Assembly (NCBI GenBank): GCA_027306995.1
Contig: DAHUXS010000013.1
Location: forward strand, 434,001-498,000
Length of the DNA: 64,000 bases
DNA from: Lysobacter sp.
GTDB taxonomy: Bacteria > Pseudomonadota > Gammaproteobacteria > Xanthomonadales > Xanthomonadaceae
Reading direction: 5' to 3'
Below the pieces are notes generated by a model. That model was not told where the DNA came from. It did not search any database and saw nothing but the letters and a program-made list of their open reading frames with translations. Shown here in pieces: positions 8,454 through 18,300 of this stretch. Within the stretch, counting starts at the first letter, position 1, and each line of letters starts with the position of its first letter. The position numbers and the translations under genes are program-made.

Positions 8454-11312
8454 TTAGGTGGATTTCCAGGAATAACGTCCGGTTCGTTGCAATTCTTTCA
8501 TCCCCTGCATGGCTTGATCGCCACAACCGGACAGAACGCGAAGACCTGATTTGGCCTGGGCCGCCTGTTGAAGTTGCAGTAGGAATTCCCGGGCCCGTGC
8601 CGGTTCATGTTGCCGCACAGCGATTGCGGCGCGCAGCTTCATCGAATCGCACAATGCGCGTTGCGCGTTGATCCGCGGCATTTGCGCAGCCATATAAGGT
8701 GCGAGTGATGCCAGCGATGCATCTGCCGCGGGCAGGTCTCCCGATGCATATTCAATCTCGGCCCGGGTGGTTCCGATCGTCAGGTAGCTGGAATGCCACG
8801 GACCGAAATAGCGGTTGATGTCCGTTTGGGTTTCCTGTACCAGCGCCTCTGCTTTGTCCATATCTCCGCGATGGGCACGTTCAATCAATGCGCTCGCCAA
8901 CGCCAGTTTTCCGAATACGAAAGGAATGCGATTGCGTCGCGCGCTGTCGAATAGGGATTGCAGCAATGCGATGCCTTCCTCGACATGGGCTTTCTGGGAA
9001 GGGCTTGGTGGTGCTTGCAACAACCAGATGCCGAGCCAGGAATCGGCGCGCATCGCCTCTTCGTGGGTAGGCGGATATGACGCATGCATGATCGTGCGGA
9101 TCCACTGCATGCGCGCGATATTGGGCTCGTATCGGGAGGGACCTCCGCGGTAATCGGCGATGGCCAGCATCCGCAGTGCGCCGGCATACGCGGGATGCTG
9201 TTCGCCATAAACGGGACGCAGGATATCCAGGGCTTTTTGTGCCGACACCCGGCAAGCCACATTTTCATTGACAAAACATTGACTCGCAGCCAAGGCGTTC
9301 CAGGCGCGTCCGGTATCGGGATGGTTCTCCCCCAGCCTGCGGCGCCGGCTTGCCAACACTTCCTCCGATAGCTGCCGCGCATGCGTCGCGTCTTCCATTT
9401 GCACGAAGACGCGTGTCTGTAATTCCTTGGCCGCATCCGCCAGATAAGGATGATCGTGTCCGGCCAATCCGATCGCTTCGTCCAGATCGCGGGCGGCGGA
9501 TTTGAGTTCGAAGATGCGCAGCAACCAGCCGCCGCGCAGGATCAGTAGTTCGATGTAGGGCTCGGGCTGCTGCGGCAAATCGGCATGGGCCAGGGCCAGG
9601 GCGGAATTCACGGTATTGCGTGCTTGTTCCTGCTGCGCGCGCTCCCACTGGCTGCGTGCGATTTCGGTCAGCAAACGCAGGCGGACTGGCCGGGTGTCGT
9701 CGCTCTGCGGCAGGTTCGCCAGCGCCTGCTCGGCCACTTGTTGCGCTTCGGCGTGGCGAGCTTGAAGATTCAACAGTGAAGCCAGCGTGGCCTGGGTGTC
9801 CGCCGTAGGGGTTTGTCCGCGGCCATGGAGCGGTGATGCTTCCGTGGCCAATGCCATCGCATGGGTGTAATCGCCGATCGTCGCGTAGCTGCGCGCCAAG
9901 GAACTCAGGGCCTGGGCAAGCACTTCCGGTTGTCCGTGAAGATCCAGGGCGCGAACCTGTGCTTCGGTCTTTTGCAGCAGTGTTGCCGAAGAGAACGGTG
10001 TTTCGCTCAATCCCGACAGCGTGGCGGTGCCCAAGGTCTGTTCGAACAGGCGAGCGACACTATGGGTCGCCTGCGCCTGACGAAGCGTGCGCTGTTGCAA
10101 CCAGTATGCAGTGCCGATACCGATGGCTGAAGACAGCAGAATCAATGCAGTCAAGCTGGCGACGATTCGATGCCGGTCGAGAAAGCGCGTGCTGCGATAG
10201 AACCAACTGCCATTGCGTGCATGCACGGGGCGTCCATCCAGCCAGCGCTGCAGGTCATCACTGAATTCGCTGACGCTGCGATAGCGTTGCCCGGGATCAA
10301 GGCGGGTGCTGCGAGTGAAGATGGCATCCAGATCGCCAGTCAGGTAGCGGGCAAACTCGACTTCGCTATCAAGTCCCCGCATTCGCGCGGTTCCGGTCGC
10401 GGCGTCTCGCGCCAACTGCGGCAAATCGACAGTGGCATCTGCACCCGATCGAAGCAGCAACGGACGTACCGACGCGGTGCCGCAAAGCAAACGAGCCATG
10501 ATCTGGCCCAAGGAATAGATGTCGGAAGCGATGTCGGGCGCGGCGTTGTGGTGAAGGATTTCCGGTGCGGTGTAGCCGACGGAAATGGCCAGCGGCTGTG
10601 TGTCGTTGCCGGAGGCCACTGCCGTGGACAGGCCGAAGTCGAGCAACTGGACCTGGCCGCCGGCGGTGACCAGCAAATTGGAGGGCTTGAGATCCCGATG
10701 GAGGATGCGTTGGCCGTGGGCATAGGCCAACGCATCGCACGCCTGCAGTAGCAACCACACGCGGGCTCGCAGCGGCAGTGCATGTTCGTCGCACCAGTGA
10801 TCGATGGCCTGGCCTTCGACGTAGCGCATTGCGAACCATGGAGAGCCTGTTGCATCCACGCCGCCGTCGAGCAGGGTGGTGATATGTGGATGTTCAAGCC
10901 TGGCCAGATAGTCGCGCTCGGTCTGGAAGGCAACAACCAATTGCGGTGTTGCGAGGTTCGCGCGAATGCATTTGAGGGCCACGCGTTGCTGGTATTGACC
11001 ATCATCGCGGTGGGCCTCGTACACGACACCCATGCCGCCCGTGGCGATCAATCGGTCGATCTGCCATGGGCCGAGCCGTGAGCCGATGCGCGCGGTATCC
11101 TCGGCATCGTGCCGGATCTCGTCGAAAACCATCGTGCGCAGCGGTTTGTCTATGGGATGTGGGCTGTCATGGGCCTTCAGCATCGCGGACAGGACACGAT
11201 GCGTTTCGGGATCATTCCGCAGCAATAGCGCCATCGCCTGCTTCCGCCGTTGCGCAGGCAAGTCGAGATAGTCGCAGAACAACTGGATGGCGCGGGTTTC
11301 GGCGCGGCTCAC
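8454..11312 (-). CDS. Membrane-anchored Ser/Thr protein kinase with TPR-type C-terminal region
   Basis: The 952-residue protein carries an active-looking Hanks kinase domain: Gly loop GGMGVV (92-97), catalytic Lys114 in ALK, HRDLKPSN (205-212), DFG (225-227) and APE (249-251). A single membrane helix lies at about 383-404. The remaining 540 residues are helical with a repeat spacing typical of tetratricopeptide repeats (for example around the segments LARSYATIGDY and AWNALAASQCF), presumably periplasmic and used for sensing. The start is GTG at 11312 because the only nearby upstream ATG runs directly into a stop. It lies 45 bases downstream of an ECF sigma gene. Kinase plus ECF sigma pairs of the ECF43 type are known in Xanthomonas (EcfK/PknS) and Vibrio (EcfP/PknT), where the kinase activates the sigma factor. 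Confidence 0.92.
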   Translation of the reverse strand: MSRAETRAIQLFCDYLDLPAQRRKQAMALLLRNDPETHRVLSAMLKAHDSPHPIDKPLRTMVFDEIRHDAEDTARIGSRLGPWQIDRLIATGGMGVVYEAHRDDGQYQQRVALKCIRANLATPQLVVAFQTERDYLARLEHPHITTLLDGGVDATGSPWFAMRYVEGQAIDHWCDEHALPLRARVWLLLQACDALAYAHGQRILHRDLKPSNLLVTAGGQVQLLDFGLSTAVASGNDTQPLAISVGYTAPEILHHNAAPDIASDIYSLGQIMARLLCGTASVRPLLLRSGADATVDLPQLARDAATGTARMRGLDSEVEFARYLTGDLDAIFTRSTRLDPGQRYRSVSEFSDDLQRWLDGRPVHARNGSWFYRSTRFLDRHRIVASLTALILLSSAIGIGTAYWLQQRTLRQAQATHSVARLFEQTLGTATLSGLSETPFSSATLLQKTEAQVRALDLHGQPEVLAQALSSLARSYATIGDYTHAMALATEASPLHGRGQTPTADTQATLASLLNLQARHAEAQQVAEQALANLPQSDDTRPVRLRLLTEIARSQWERAQQEQARNTVNSALALAHADLPQQPEPYIELLILRGGWLLRIFELKSAARDLDEAIGLAGHDHPYLADAAKELQTRVFVQMEDATHARQLSEEVLASRRRRLGENHPDTGRAWNALAASQCFVNENVACRVSAQKALDILRPVYGEQHPAYAGALRMLAIADYRGGPSRYEPNIARMQWIRTIMHASYPPTHEEAMRADSWLGIWLLQAPPSPSQKAHVEEGIALLQSLFDSARRNRIPFVFGKLALASALIERAHRGDMDKAEALVQETQTDINRYFGPWHSSYLTIGTTRAEIEYASGDLPAADASLASLAPYMAAQMPRINAQRALCDSMKLRAAIAVRQHEPARAREFLLQLQQAAQAKSGLRVLSGCGDQAMQGMKELQRTGRYSWKST

Positions 11313-11357
11313 GATGGCATTAGGCGAAGCGTGCGGTTTCCCGCAAGGCTAACGCCT

Positions 11358-11960
11358 CTATCCTCCCAGCTTGCTGATCAGGAAACTGCGTGCGTTGTAC
11401 CACTCGCGACGGACGGTGCGTTCGTTCTGGCCCAGCAAGTCGCCGATTTCCCGGTCCGACAGGCCGCCGAAATACCGCAGCTCGACGATGATCGCCAGGC
11501 GTTGGTCGATTTCCGACAGATGCCGGAGCGCCTCGTCCAGATGCAGCAGATCTTCGCCGGAAATGGATTGGTCGGCGGTATCGACCTGGTCCAATGCCAG
11601 ATGCTGGACGCCCCCGCCACGCTTGGAGGCCAGCACTCTCTTGGTTTCATCCAGAATGGCGTAGCGCATCGCCTTGGCCATCAATGCCACCAGATGCATC
11701 CGGTTCTCGGCGTTGACCGCAGCGCCTGCCAGCTTCAGCCAACCTGCACTAATCAAGGACGTGGGCGATTGGTTATGACGGTGGTGCCGGCGCAACTGCG
11801 CACGAGCGATTTGGTGCAGTTCGCGATAGAGCAGTTCGTAAATGCGGTCCCAGGCATCGCTGCGGCCGTCGTGGGCTTGCGCCAACAGCAGCGTGATCGA
11901 GTTCACCGCCTCGTCCGAGATGGTTGATGAACTGAACCGGGATGGCGGGAAAGGAGGCAT
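11358..11960 (-). CDS. ECF sigma factor of the kinase-linked type (TIGR02999/ECF43-like)
   Basis: The 200-residue protein has sigma region 2 (about 20-95, with YELLYRELHQIARAQLRR) and region 4 with a helix-turn-helix (about 140-195: YFGGLSDREIGDLLGQNERTVRREW). No anti-sigma gene is adjacent; a Ser/Thr kinase gene follows instead, the arrangement of the ECF43 group. In that group region 2.2 has a phosphorylated Thr in a segment normally written PTALVHEAYL; here the equivalent reads SPTSLISAGWLKL, keeping the Thr but lacking the acidic residue. The start is uncertain: ATG 11960 fits the family N-terminus, while the open frame continues to a TTG at 12044. No clear ribosome-binding site helps decide. 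Confidence 0.85.
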   Translation of the reverse strand: MPPFPPSRFSSSTISDEAVNSITLLLAQAHDGRSDAWDRIYELLYRELHQIARAQLRRHHRHNQSPTSLISAGWLKLAGAAVNAENRMHLVALMAKAMRYAILDETKRVLASKRGGGVQHLALDQVDTADQSISGEDLLHLDEALRHLSEIDQRLAIIVELRYFGGLSDREIGDLLGQNERTVRREWYNARSFLISKLGG

Positions 11961-12463
11961 CAGCAAGCGATCGAGTGTAGGTACGGAAATAAGTGTTCTT
12001 GAGTCTTGTCGTTTGTAATTAACAAGAAAGATATGGCTTTGCAAATGTTACTTTCATAACTAAGGCAAATGCATGTGTGACGCGATTGATTTGTGGAATC
12101 GCGCAACAATCCTGTCGGATTGCAACTCGCATTTTCAAATTGGAATGAATTACTGGTTTGTGTCATATGCCGTCAAACGGAGCGAAAGATCATTTCGCCA
12201 GATGTTTCGAAACGGCATTTCTGCGATGTCAGCCACAATGCGGAAGCGTCAGTGATGCATTGCGATCTGGAAGCGCCGCCGCGAGAGCAAAAAATTCATC
12301 CCGCATACCCAAGGATGCGGCGAGTACATAAACGAAATGCAAACCATCCTGTCCAATTTCGACAGGAATTTCTAATTACCTAGTGTGTCGAGTGTATCGA
12401 CGCCACCGAGCATGACGATGGGGCGCTTCGTCCGGTGTTTCGAAATCGATCACTCGGGTAGTC
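11961..12463. other. AT-rich intergenic region between divergent ECF sigma and DUF11 genes
   Basis: About 500 bases with visibly lower GC than the flanking genes and no convincing gene; short open frames here lack ribosome-binding sites and recognisable sequence. It must contain the promoters for the ECF sigma/kinase pair (minus) and the DUF11 protein gene (plus). I see no clear sigma-70 boxes or strong inverted repeat. Confidence 0.5.
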
Positions 12464-14722
12464 ATGATGCTGAAAAGATTGTTCTCCGTCACAGGCGCAA
12501 AGTGCCGGATTGAAGCTGTCCGTGGCGCAATAACAGCCTCGATCCAAAACAAGATTGCCTTGTTCATTCAGGTATCTTTGCTGCTGGTCGGATCGATTGT
12601 TTCGGCAACGGCGCAGGCGCAGGCGCCATGCAACTCGGCGATGTATCTGTCGCAATCCGGGAGTCAGACTGCAAACGGGGCGCTCTTCAGCGTCACCACG
12701 ACCAGCAACCCGTTCAGCTACGCCCAAGTCGGGGCGACCAACGCCTTCGCCTACAACGCCGGCGATTTCAATCCGGCTGACGGATTCATCTATGCGATCC
12801 GCAACGACATCCCGACCAATCCCCGATTGGTACGGGTTAACCCGGCAACGGGCGCGGTGACGACCATCGGCACGGTCAGCGGTCTGCCGGGTCTCGCAAC
12901 GACCCCTTATGTCAGTGGCGCGTTCAACCCGGCCGATGGGCTGCTCTATGTGATGCAGACTTCCAATATCACGCCTAACAAAATCTATGCAATCGACGTG
13001 ACGACCAATACGGTCGTCAAGACGATCACGCTGTCGCAGGGCATACAGGTGGCCGACTTCGCTTTCGTCAACGGCGTACTTTATGGCGTTGATGCGCCTA
13101 ATCTGCTCAGCATCACTATCAGCGGTGCGACCGGAACGGTCGCGTCCGTCGGTGCGACCGGTGTTGTCGCCGCCAACCCTGCCTTTGGCGGGATGGTTGG
13201 TGCACCGAACGGGCTGTTCGGTTACAACAATAGCGGCAATTTCTACCAGTTCGACCTGACCACCGGCACGGCAACCCTGATCTCGACCGCGCCGGTTTCG
13301 TCAAACAACGAGGCCTACCACTGCCCGACCGCCAATCTGGCCTTCGGCGCCGACCTCGCAGTCACCAAGACCGACGGCAAGGTGACGTACACACCGGGTA
13401 CGACCAATACCTACACCATCGTGGTCAGCAACAACGGTCCGTTCGGCGCACAGAACCAGATCCTGACCGATACCCTGCCCGTCGGTATCGGCTCCGCCAC
13501 CCAGTTGTCGTGCACAGGAAGTAATGGCGGCGTCTGCGGCGCCACCGGCACGGTCAGCGGTGGCGTCTTCACCATGACCGGGATTGATCTCCCCTACTCA
13601 TCGACCACCGGCGGCGGTTCGATCACCCTGCAATTGCAGCTGACGGTGCCGGTGACCTACACCGGCAACCTCACCAATACCGCGACCGTCACCCCCAGCA
13701 ATACGGTGATCGATTCCAACTTGGGCAACAACACGGCGACAGATACCGACACGCCGGTTCCGAGGGTCAATGTAGCGAAGCAATCGCTCGGCGGCGTGGG
13801 CCCCTTCAACTTCACGTTGACCGGACTGACCAACCCCACGGATACGGTCACCACCGCGACGGCAGGCACGACGGTGACCTCGGCCCAGACCAACTTCGGC
13901 ACGGTGGGCACAGCAGCAATGATCACCGAGACGGCAGTGGCCGGTTACACCACGACCAGTTCGTGTTCTGACAGTACCGGAGGGCAAGCGGCCGTCTCGA
14001 ATGGCACCACCACGATCACCATCCCCGGGGCCAGCATGGTGACCAACTCGACCTGGACCTGCACTTTCGTCAATACCAAGCAACCGATCCTGATCCTGCA
14101 GAAGTCGCTGCCCCTTGGCCGCATGCAGGCTGCCGACCAGTTCACCCTGAGCATCGCCGGCACCGGTGCACCCGCGCCCGTCACGACCACTGGATCAGGA
14201 ACGACAGCGACGGGCAGTGTGACGGTGAACCCCGCAACGATCGGCAGCGCCTACACCCTGTCGGAAACGGCGGCAGGTGGCGCAAGCTTGACCAACTACA
14301 TCACTGCATACAGTTGCACCAACACGTTGGCGGGTGGACAGACCCCGAGTGGAAACGGCACCAGCTTCAGCGTGACGCCGGTGGTCGGCGACAACCTGAC
14401 CTGTACGCTGGCGAACACGCGCAACCCGAAGGTGGACTTGTCGATCACCAAGAGCAACGGCACCACCAGTGTGGTGAGTGGAACGACGACGACTTACACC
14501 ATCGTGGTGAGCAATGGCGGCCCCGATGCAGCAGATGGTTCGGTGTTGAAGGACCCGCCAGCAGCCGGACTGAGCTGCGCAACGGTGACGTGCAGTGCCA
14601 CAGGCGGAGCCGTGTGCCCGCCGTCGCCGTCGGTGACGAACTTGCAGAGCGGCGGCCTGATCATCCCGACCTTCCCGGCCAGCAGCAGCCTGACTTTTAC
14701 TCTCTCCTGTTCCGTACAGTAG
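12464..14722 (+). CDS. Secreted DUF11-repeat protein
   Basis: The 752-residue protein has a long N-terminal region ending in a signal-like helix (about 30-50, LFIQVSLLLVGSIVSATAQA) and a cleavage-like AQAQA. Residues about 55-290 form a beta-propeller-like region with repeated GYNN/FNPADGL type motifs, followed by a DUF11 domain (about 300-425, starting ADLAVTKTDG), two SpaA/prealbumin-like beta domains (about 430-640) and a second DUF11 domain (from VDLSITKSNG). DUF11 proteins are surface or secreted beta-sandwich proteins. The second DUF11 domain stops early, at SCSVQ, in the middle of its last strand; see findings. There are two possible starts, ATG 12464 and 12467. Confidence 0.82.
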   Translation: MMLKRLFSVTGAKCRIEAVRGAITASIQNKIALFIQVSLLLVGSIVSATAQAQAPCNSAMYLSQSGSQTANGALFSVTTTSNPFSYAQVGATNAFAYNAGDFNPADGFIYAIRNDIPTNPRLVRVNPATGAVTTIGTVSGLPGLATTPYVSGAFNPADGLLYVMQTSNITPNKIYAIDVTTNTVVKTITLSQGIQVADFAFVNGVLYGVDAPNLLSITISGATGTVASVGATGVVAANPAFGGMVGAPNGLFGYNNSGNFYQFDLTTGTATLISTAPVSSNNEAYHCPTANLAFGADLAVTKTDGKVTYTPGTTNTYTIVVSNNGPFGAQNQILTDTLPVGIGSATQLSCTGSNGGVCGATGTVSGGVFTMTGIDLPYSSTTGGGSITLQLQLTVPVTYTGNLTNTATVTPSNTVIDSNLGNNTATDTDTPVPRVNVAKQSLGGVGPFNFTLTGLTNPTDTVTTATAGTTVTSAQTNFGTVGTAAMITETAVAGYTTTSSCSDSTGGQAAVSNGTTTITIPGASMVTNSTWTCTFVNTKQPILILQKSLPLGRMQAADQFTLSIAGTGAPAPVTTTGSGTTATGSVTVNPATIGSAYTLSETAAGGASLTNYITAYSCTNTLAGGQTPSGNGTSFSVTPVVGDNLTCTLANTRNPKVDLSITKSNGTTSVVSGTTTTYTIVVSNGGPDAADGSVLKDPPAAGLSCATVTCSATGGAVCPPSPSVTNLQSGGLIIPTFPASSSLTFTLSCSVQ

Positions 14723-14765
14723 GCAGCGGGCCTGCGGGGCAATAGAAATATTTTTTGTATTTGCC

Positions 14766-14806
14766 GTTCGCGAAACGGGAACGGCAGGTTTCTGATTTGG
14801 GTCTTG
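14766..14806. promoter_or_regulatory. GTTCGC element, copy A
   Basis: GTTCGCGAAACGGGAAC (14766-14782) is followed at exactly +22 by GTTTCTGA (14788). It is the most degenerate of four related elements in the window. It lies 43 bases after the DUF11 stop and about 160 bases before the terminator at 14965-14999. It also sits inside an 8-bp inverted repeat (TGCCGTTC at 14762-14769, GAACGGCA at 14779-14786). Confidence 0.5.
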
Positions 14807-14999
14807 TCCCAAGATCAGGTGAAAGTAATAGTTTGACTAGGTTGGAGGTCGCATTTGGAGCCTCGGGGGAGATCTTCCCGATACGACTTCCACACCCACT
14901 CTTGGCCTGAACCCCCAGGCAAGAGCGCCGGCCTGAAGTTACCCCTTTTTCTTCAGCCCCGGTAGGTCCGTCGCCTTCCAACAGCGGCGGGCCTTTTTT
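14807..14999 (+). ncRNA. Possible small RNA or structured leader between element A and a terminator
   Basis: No coding signal is seen between the DUF11 stop and the autotransporter. The stretch contains a hairpin TCGGG...CCCGA (14863-14881) and ends in a good rho-independent terminator. The same order (GTTCGC element, noncoding stretch with a G-rich/C-rich hairpin, terminator) recurs at 25803-26076. Whether a separate transcript starts here is inference; the alternative is the 3' untranslated region of the DUF11 gene. Confidence 0.35.
14965..14999 (+). terminator. Rho-independent terminator
   Basis: GGTCCGTCGC (14965-14974) pairs with the GCGGCGGGCC arm (14984-14993), including G-U pairs, around a short loop and is followed by six T. 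It separates the DUF11/possible small RNA transcript from the autotransporter promoter region. Confidence 0.75.
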
Positions 15000-15224
15000 A
15001 TGCGCGCACGACGCTATTAGTTTCCCGCGAAACCATGCCTTTCCGTGTGATTCATGAACGCCTGACTGCTGCGCGTTCCAGAGAAATGTCGAAAGCGTGA
15101 TGCGGTTCAGAAATTAAGAATTGCCCTGATTTGCTATCGAAGACACGTAACAAACGAGATAAAGCCTGCATTGCCCGCGCGATATTGTGAACGAAGTTCA
15201 TGCTTGGCTTTTCTCATTCCCATG

Positions 15225-15254
15225 GTTCGCAAAACACGAACATACGGTTCGCGT
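15225..15254. promoter_or_regulatory. GTTCGC element, copy B, upstream of the trimeric autotransporter
   Basis: GTTCGCAAAACACGAAC (15225-15241) forms an inverted repeat with 5-base spacer (one mismatch), and a third half-site GTTCGCG starts at 15247, exactly 22 bases after the first. The half-sites therefore repeat every 11 bp on alternating strands. It lies 117 bases before the autotransporter start. A separate short palindrome TGAAC-GAA-GTTCA sits at 15188-15200. Confidence 0.6.
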
Positions 15255-15278
15255 TTGAAAGTCAAATTTTCGACTGGC

Positions 15279-15304
15279 CTCCTGAAAAATTGATGGTTCA
15301 GGAG
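15279..15304 (+). other. Hairpin in the autotransporter leader
   Basis: CTCCTGAA (15279-15286) and TTCAGGAG (15297-15304) form a perfect 8-bp stem with a 10-base loop in the presumed 5' leader, 66 bases before the start codon. No T-run follows, so it is not a terminator; a role in mRNA stability or translation control is possible but unproven. Confidence 0.45.
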
Positions 15305-15370
15305 CCGGCGATTACGGAGAGAGTGATGGTGCCTTCCTGAAGTCTGTTTTTTGAATAATCGGGAAGGGTT

Positions 15371-18300
15371 ATGAACAAGATCTATCGTCTGGTCTGGAAC
15401 AAGGCCACGGGCTGTGTTGTTGTCGCGAGTGAACTGGCCTCTGGCGGTTCTGCCGGTGCGACTGTCGACAAACGTCATGGCGGATTCCGCCTCACCGCTC
15501 TGGCGCTTGCGCTGATCGGTGGCTTGGGCATCACAGTTCCTGCATCCGCGGATGTGCAGAACACCACAAGTGGCGTATGCACGCGGGCGGGCACCGGTGG
15601 AACCGGTACCTGGACCTGCCTGGTGCCAAACACCAACGGCAGCTTCGCAACGGTCAGCGGGATTGCTTCCGATGCATCGGGCAACGTCGATCAAGCTGCA
15701 TTGAACAGCTGGATGTCCAGCAATCTGGGCTCGAATGCCGTTGTCGCGGGCGATACCACCACCAAGGCATCTGGGGCAAATGCGGTGGCGGTGGGCACGG
15801 GCGCGCGGGCGATCAACGGCGCGTCCGTATCGCTCGGCAACAATACCGGCACCAGCACGGCGTTCACCGGTACCTTGACGAACAACCCCAATGTCGCCAT
15901 CGGCTCCACGGCAGGCAACAACACCAGTCTGGCTGCCAGTGCGACGCAAGAAGGTGGCAACGTCGCCTTGGGCGTGAATGTCGGCAACACAGTTGCGGGC
16001 TACAACAACATCGCGATTGGTGCACAAGGTACGGGTAACAACATCGCCAACGGCTGGGGCAACGTGGCCATTGGCCCGTTGGGAGCCGGCTCGAATCTCG
16101 GTGGAAACTCCGTCAACAACGTGGCGATGGGCAGCGGCGCTGGTGCCGGTCTGACAGGCTCCAGTAACGTGGCTATCGGTGCCAGTGCAGGTGTGGGTAT
16201 TACCGCCGGCGGCACGGTTTCCATAGGTGATTCATCGAAAGCTTCAGCCACTTCAGCAGTTGCGATCGGTCAATCTGCTGCGGCATCGCAAGGCGAAGCA
16301 ACTGCCCTTGGCTTCCGTTCGAGCGCCAGCGGCGCGCAAGCGACGGCAGTAGGCAATTATTCCCAATCTTCCAATGTGCAATCGGCAGCATTTGGTACCG
16401 AGGCCAATGCGAGCGGCGTGCAGTCTGTCGCTGTCGGCGCCAAATCAAATGCTTCTGCCAATGGCGCAGTCGCAATGGGCTTGAACGCGAAAACAGACCA
16501 GGCCAATGGCGTCGCGATTGGTGCGGGCGCGATTGCGACTGGTGTTAGCGGTTCGACGCAGGGCGTGGGAGGCGCTCCGATGGCGGTTGGCTACAACGCC
16601 AATGCCAATGGTTACGAAGCGACCGCGTTTGGCTTCAAGTCCGTGGCGCTGGGCAATTCCACCACGGCGCTGGGCGTGACGGCGACGGCGACAAGCTGGA
16701 ATGCGCTAGCGGTCGGCAACTACACGTTTGCCACGGGTTCCAACAGTGCCGCGCTCGGTTCCAACGCGACTGCATCCAATACGAATGCGACGGCGGTTGG
16801 TAATGGGGCTACTGCGACAGGGATCAACTCGACTGCGTTGGGTAGCAGCGGGGCGTTCAGTGGGGCGCCGCTCGCGAGTGGCGACTATTCCGCGGCAATT
16901 GGCAGTGGCGCCAAAGCGACCAATGCCTCCGCGATCGCCATCGGCAACGGCGCGCAGGCCAATGGTGCCAGCAGCATCAGCATCGGTACCGGCAACGTCG
17001 TCAGCGGCAACAACTCCGGCGCCATCGGCGATCCGTCGATCATCAATGCCACCGATAGCTACAGCGTGGGCAACAACAACACGCTGGCCGCCGGCCAGAC
17101 CGACGTGTTCGCGCTGGGCAACAACATCACCAGCACCACCGCGAACTCGGTATTCCTGGGCTCCAACACGGCCTATACCGCAGCGGGCGCGTCCACGGCC
17201 GGCGTTGGCACGTACAACAGCGGCACCATCAACGGCGTGACCTATAACTACGCTGGCGGTACGCCAGTGGGCGTGGTGAGCGTGGGCGCACCGGGCGGCG
17301 AACGCCGGGTGCAGAACGTGGCAGCGGGCCTGATCAGCGCCACGTCGACGGATGCGATCAACGGTTCGCAGTTGTACGCAACCAACCAGGCGATCGCGGC
17401 AGGGCAGACGCATTACTACAGCGTCAACGACAACGGCACTCAGCAAAACAACTACAACAACAACGGCGCGACAGGCAGCAGCAGTCTGGCCGCGGGTATC
17501 AACGCCAGTGCCAGCGGGACGAGTTCCACCGCCGTGGGACTCAATGCCTCCGCGAGCGGACTTGGCGACATGGCGCTCGGCCTCGGCGCCAACGCCAACA
17601 GTGGTGGCGGAAGCGCGGCACTCGCGATCGGCGATTCGGCCTCGGCCACGAACACGACGGCGGTTGCCGTCGGATACAACGCACAGGCATCGGGCCAGCA
17701 GTCCCTGGCGGTCGGCAGCTTCAATACGGCATCGGGGGTCTTGTCGACGGCGATCGGCAATGCCGCCGGCGCCTACGCCGACTACAGCCTTGCAGCGGGT
17801 ACAGGGGCTGCTGCCTACGACATCAACTCGATCGCGATCGGCACGAATGCGATCACGTCTGGTGGGAGTTCCTCTATCGCGATGGGCAGCGGAGCGACGG
17901 CAGGCGGGCTGGAGTCGATCAGTATCGGCACCTCCAATGTGGTCATCGGTGATCGTTCCGGGGCTTTCGGTAACAACAACACAACCGGCGATACCAATTT
18001 GTACACCGGCGGTGCCGGGTCGTATGCGGTCGGCAACGACAACACGCTCGTGGCCAACAATGCCTTTGTGGTGGGCAACAACGTGACCGTTCCCACCGGC
18101 CTGGACGGCGTGGTGGTGCTGGGCAACAACTCGACGGTGGCAGCTGCAACGCCGACACCGACCGGCACCATCAACGGCAAGACCTATACCTATGCCGGCG
18201 GCGCTCCGGCTGCGGGCGATGTGGTCAGTGTGGGTGCGGCAGGTGCCGAACGCCAGATCCAGAATGTCGCGGCTGGTCAGGTCAGTGCCACGTCGACCGA

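Noticed and set aside
12093-12383. Small gene upstream of the DUF11 protein
   Set aside because: No ribosome-binding site, no codon-use signature and no recognisable sequence; the region is low in GC and looks like promoter DNA.
12437-12453. Fifth copy of the GTTCGC element (GTTTCGAAATCG near the DUF11 start)
   Set aside because: Only 11 of 17 bases match, the inverted half-site is missing and nothing similar occurs 22 bases downstream.
11961-12463. Foreign island because of lower GC
   Set aside because: The low-GC stretch is short, intergenic and contains no mobile genes or direct-repeat ends.
14955-14999. Cyclic-di-GMP riboswitch (GGTAGGT-like core)
   Set aside because: Only a GGTAGGT fragment is present; the second conserved stem and the GCGGGG-type core are missing and the sequence folds as an ordinary terminator.
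15226-15252. Plant-inducible-promoter (PIP) box, TTCGC-N15-TTCGC
   Set aside because: The spacing between the two TTCGC copies is 17 at 15226 and again 17 at 26094, not 15, and each element also carries an inverted half-site in the middle. The phased GTTCGC/GCGAAC description fits better.
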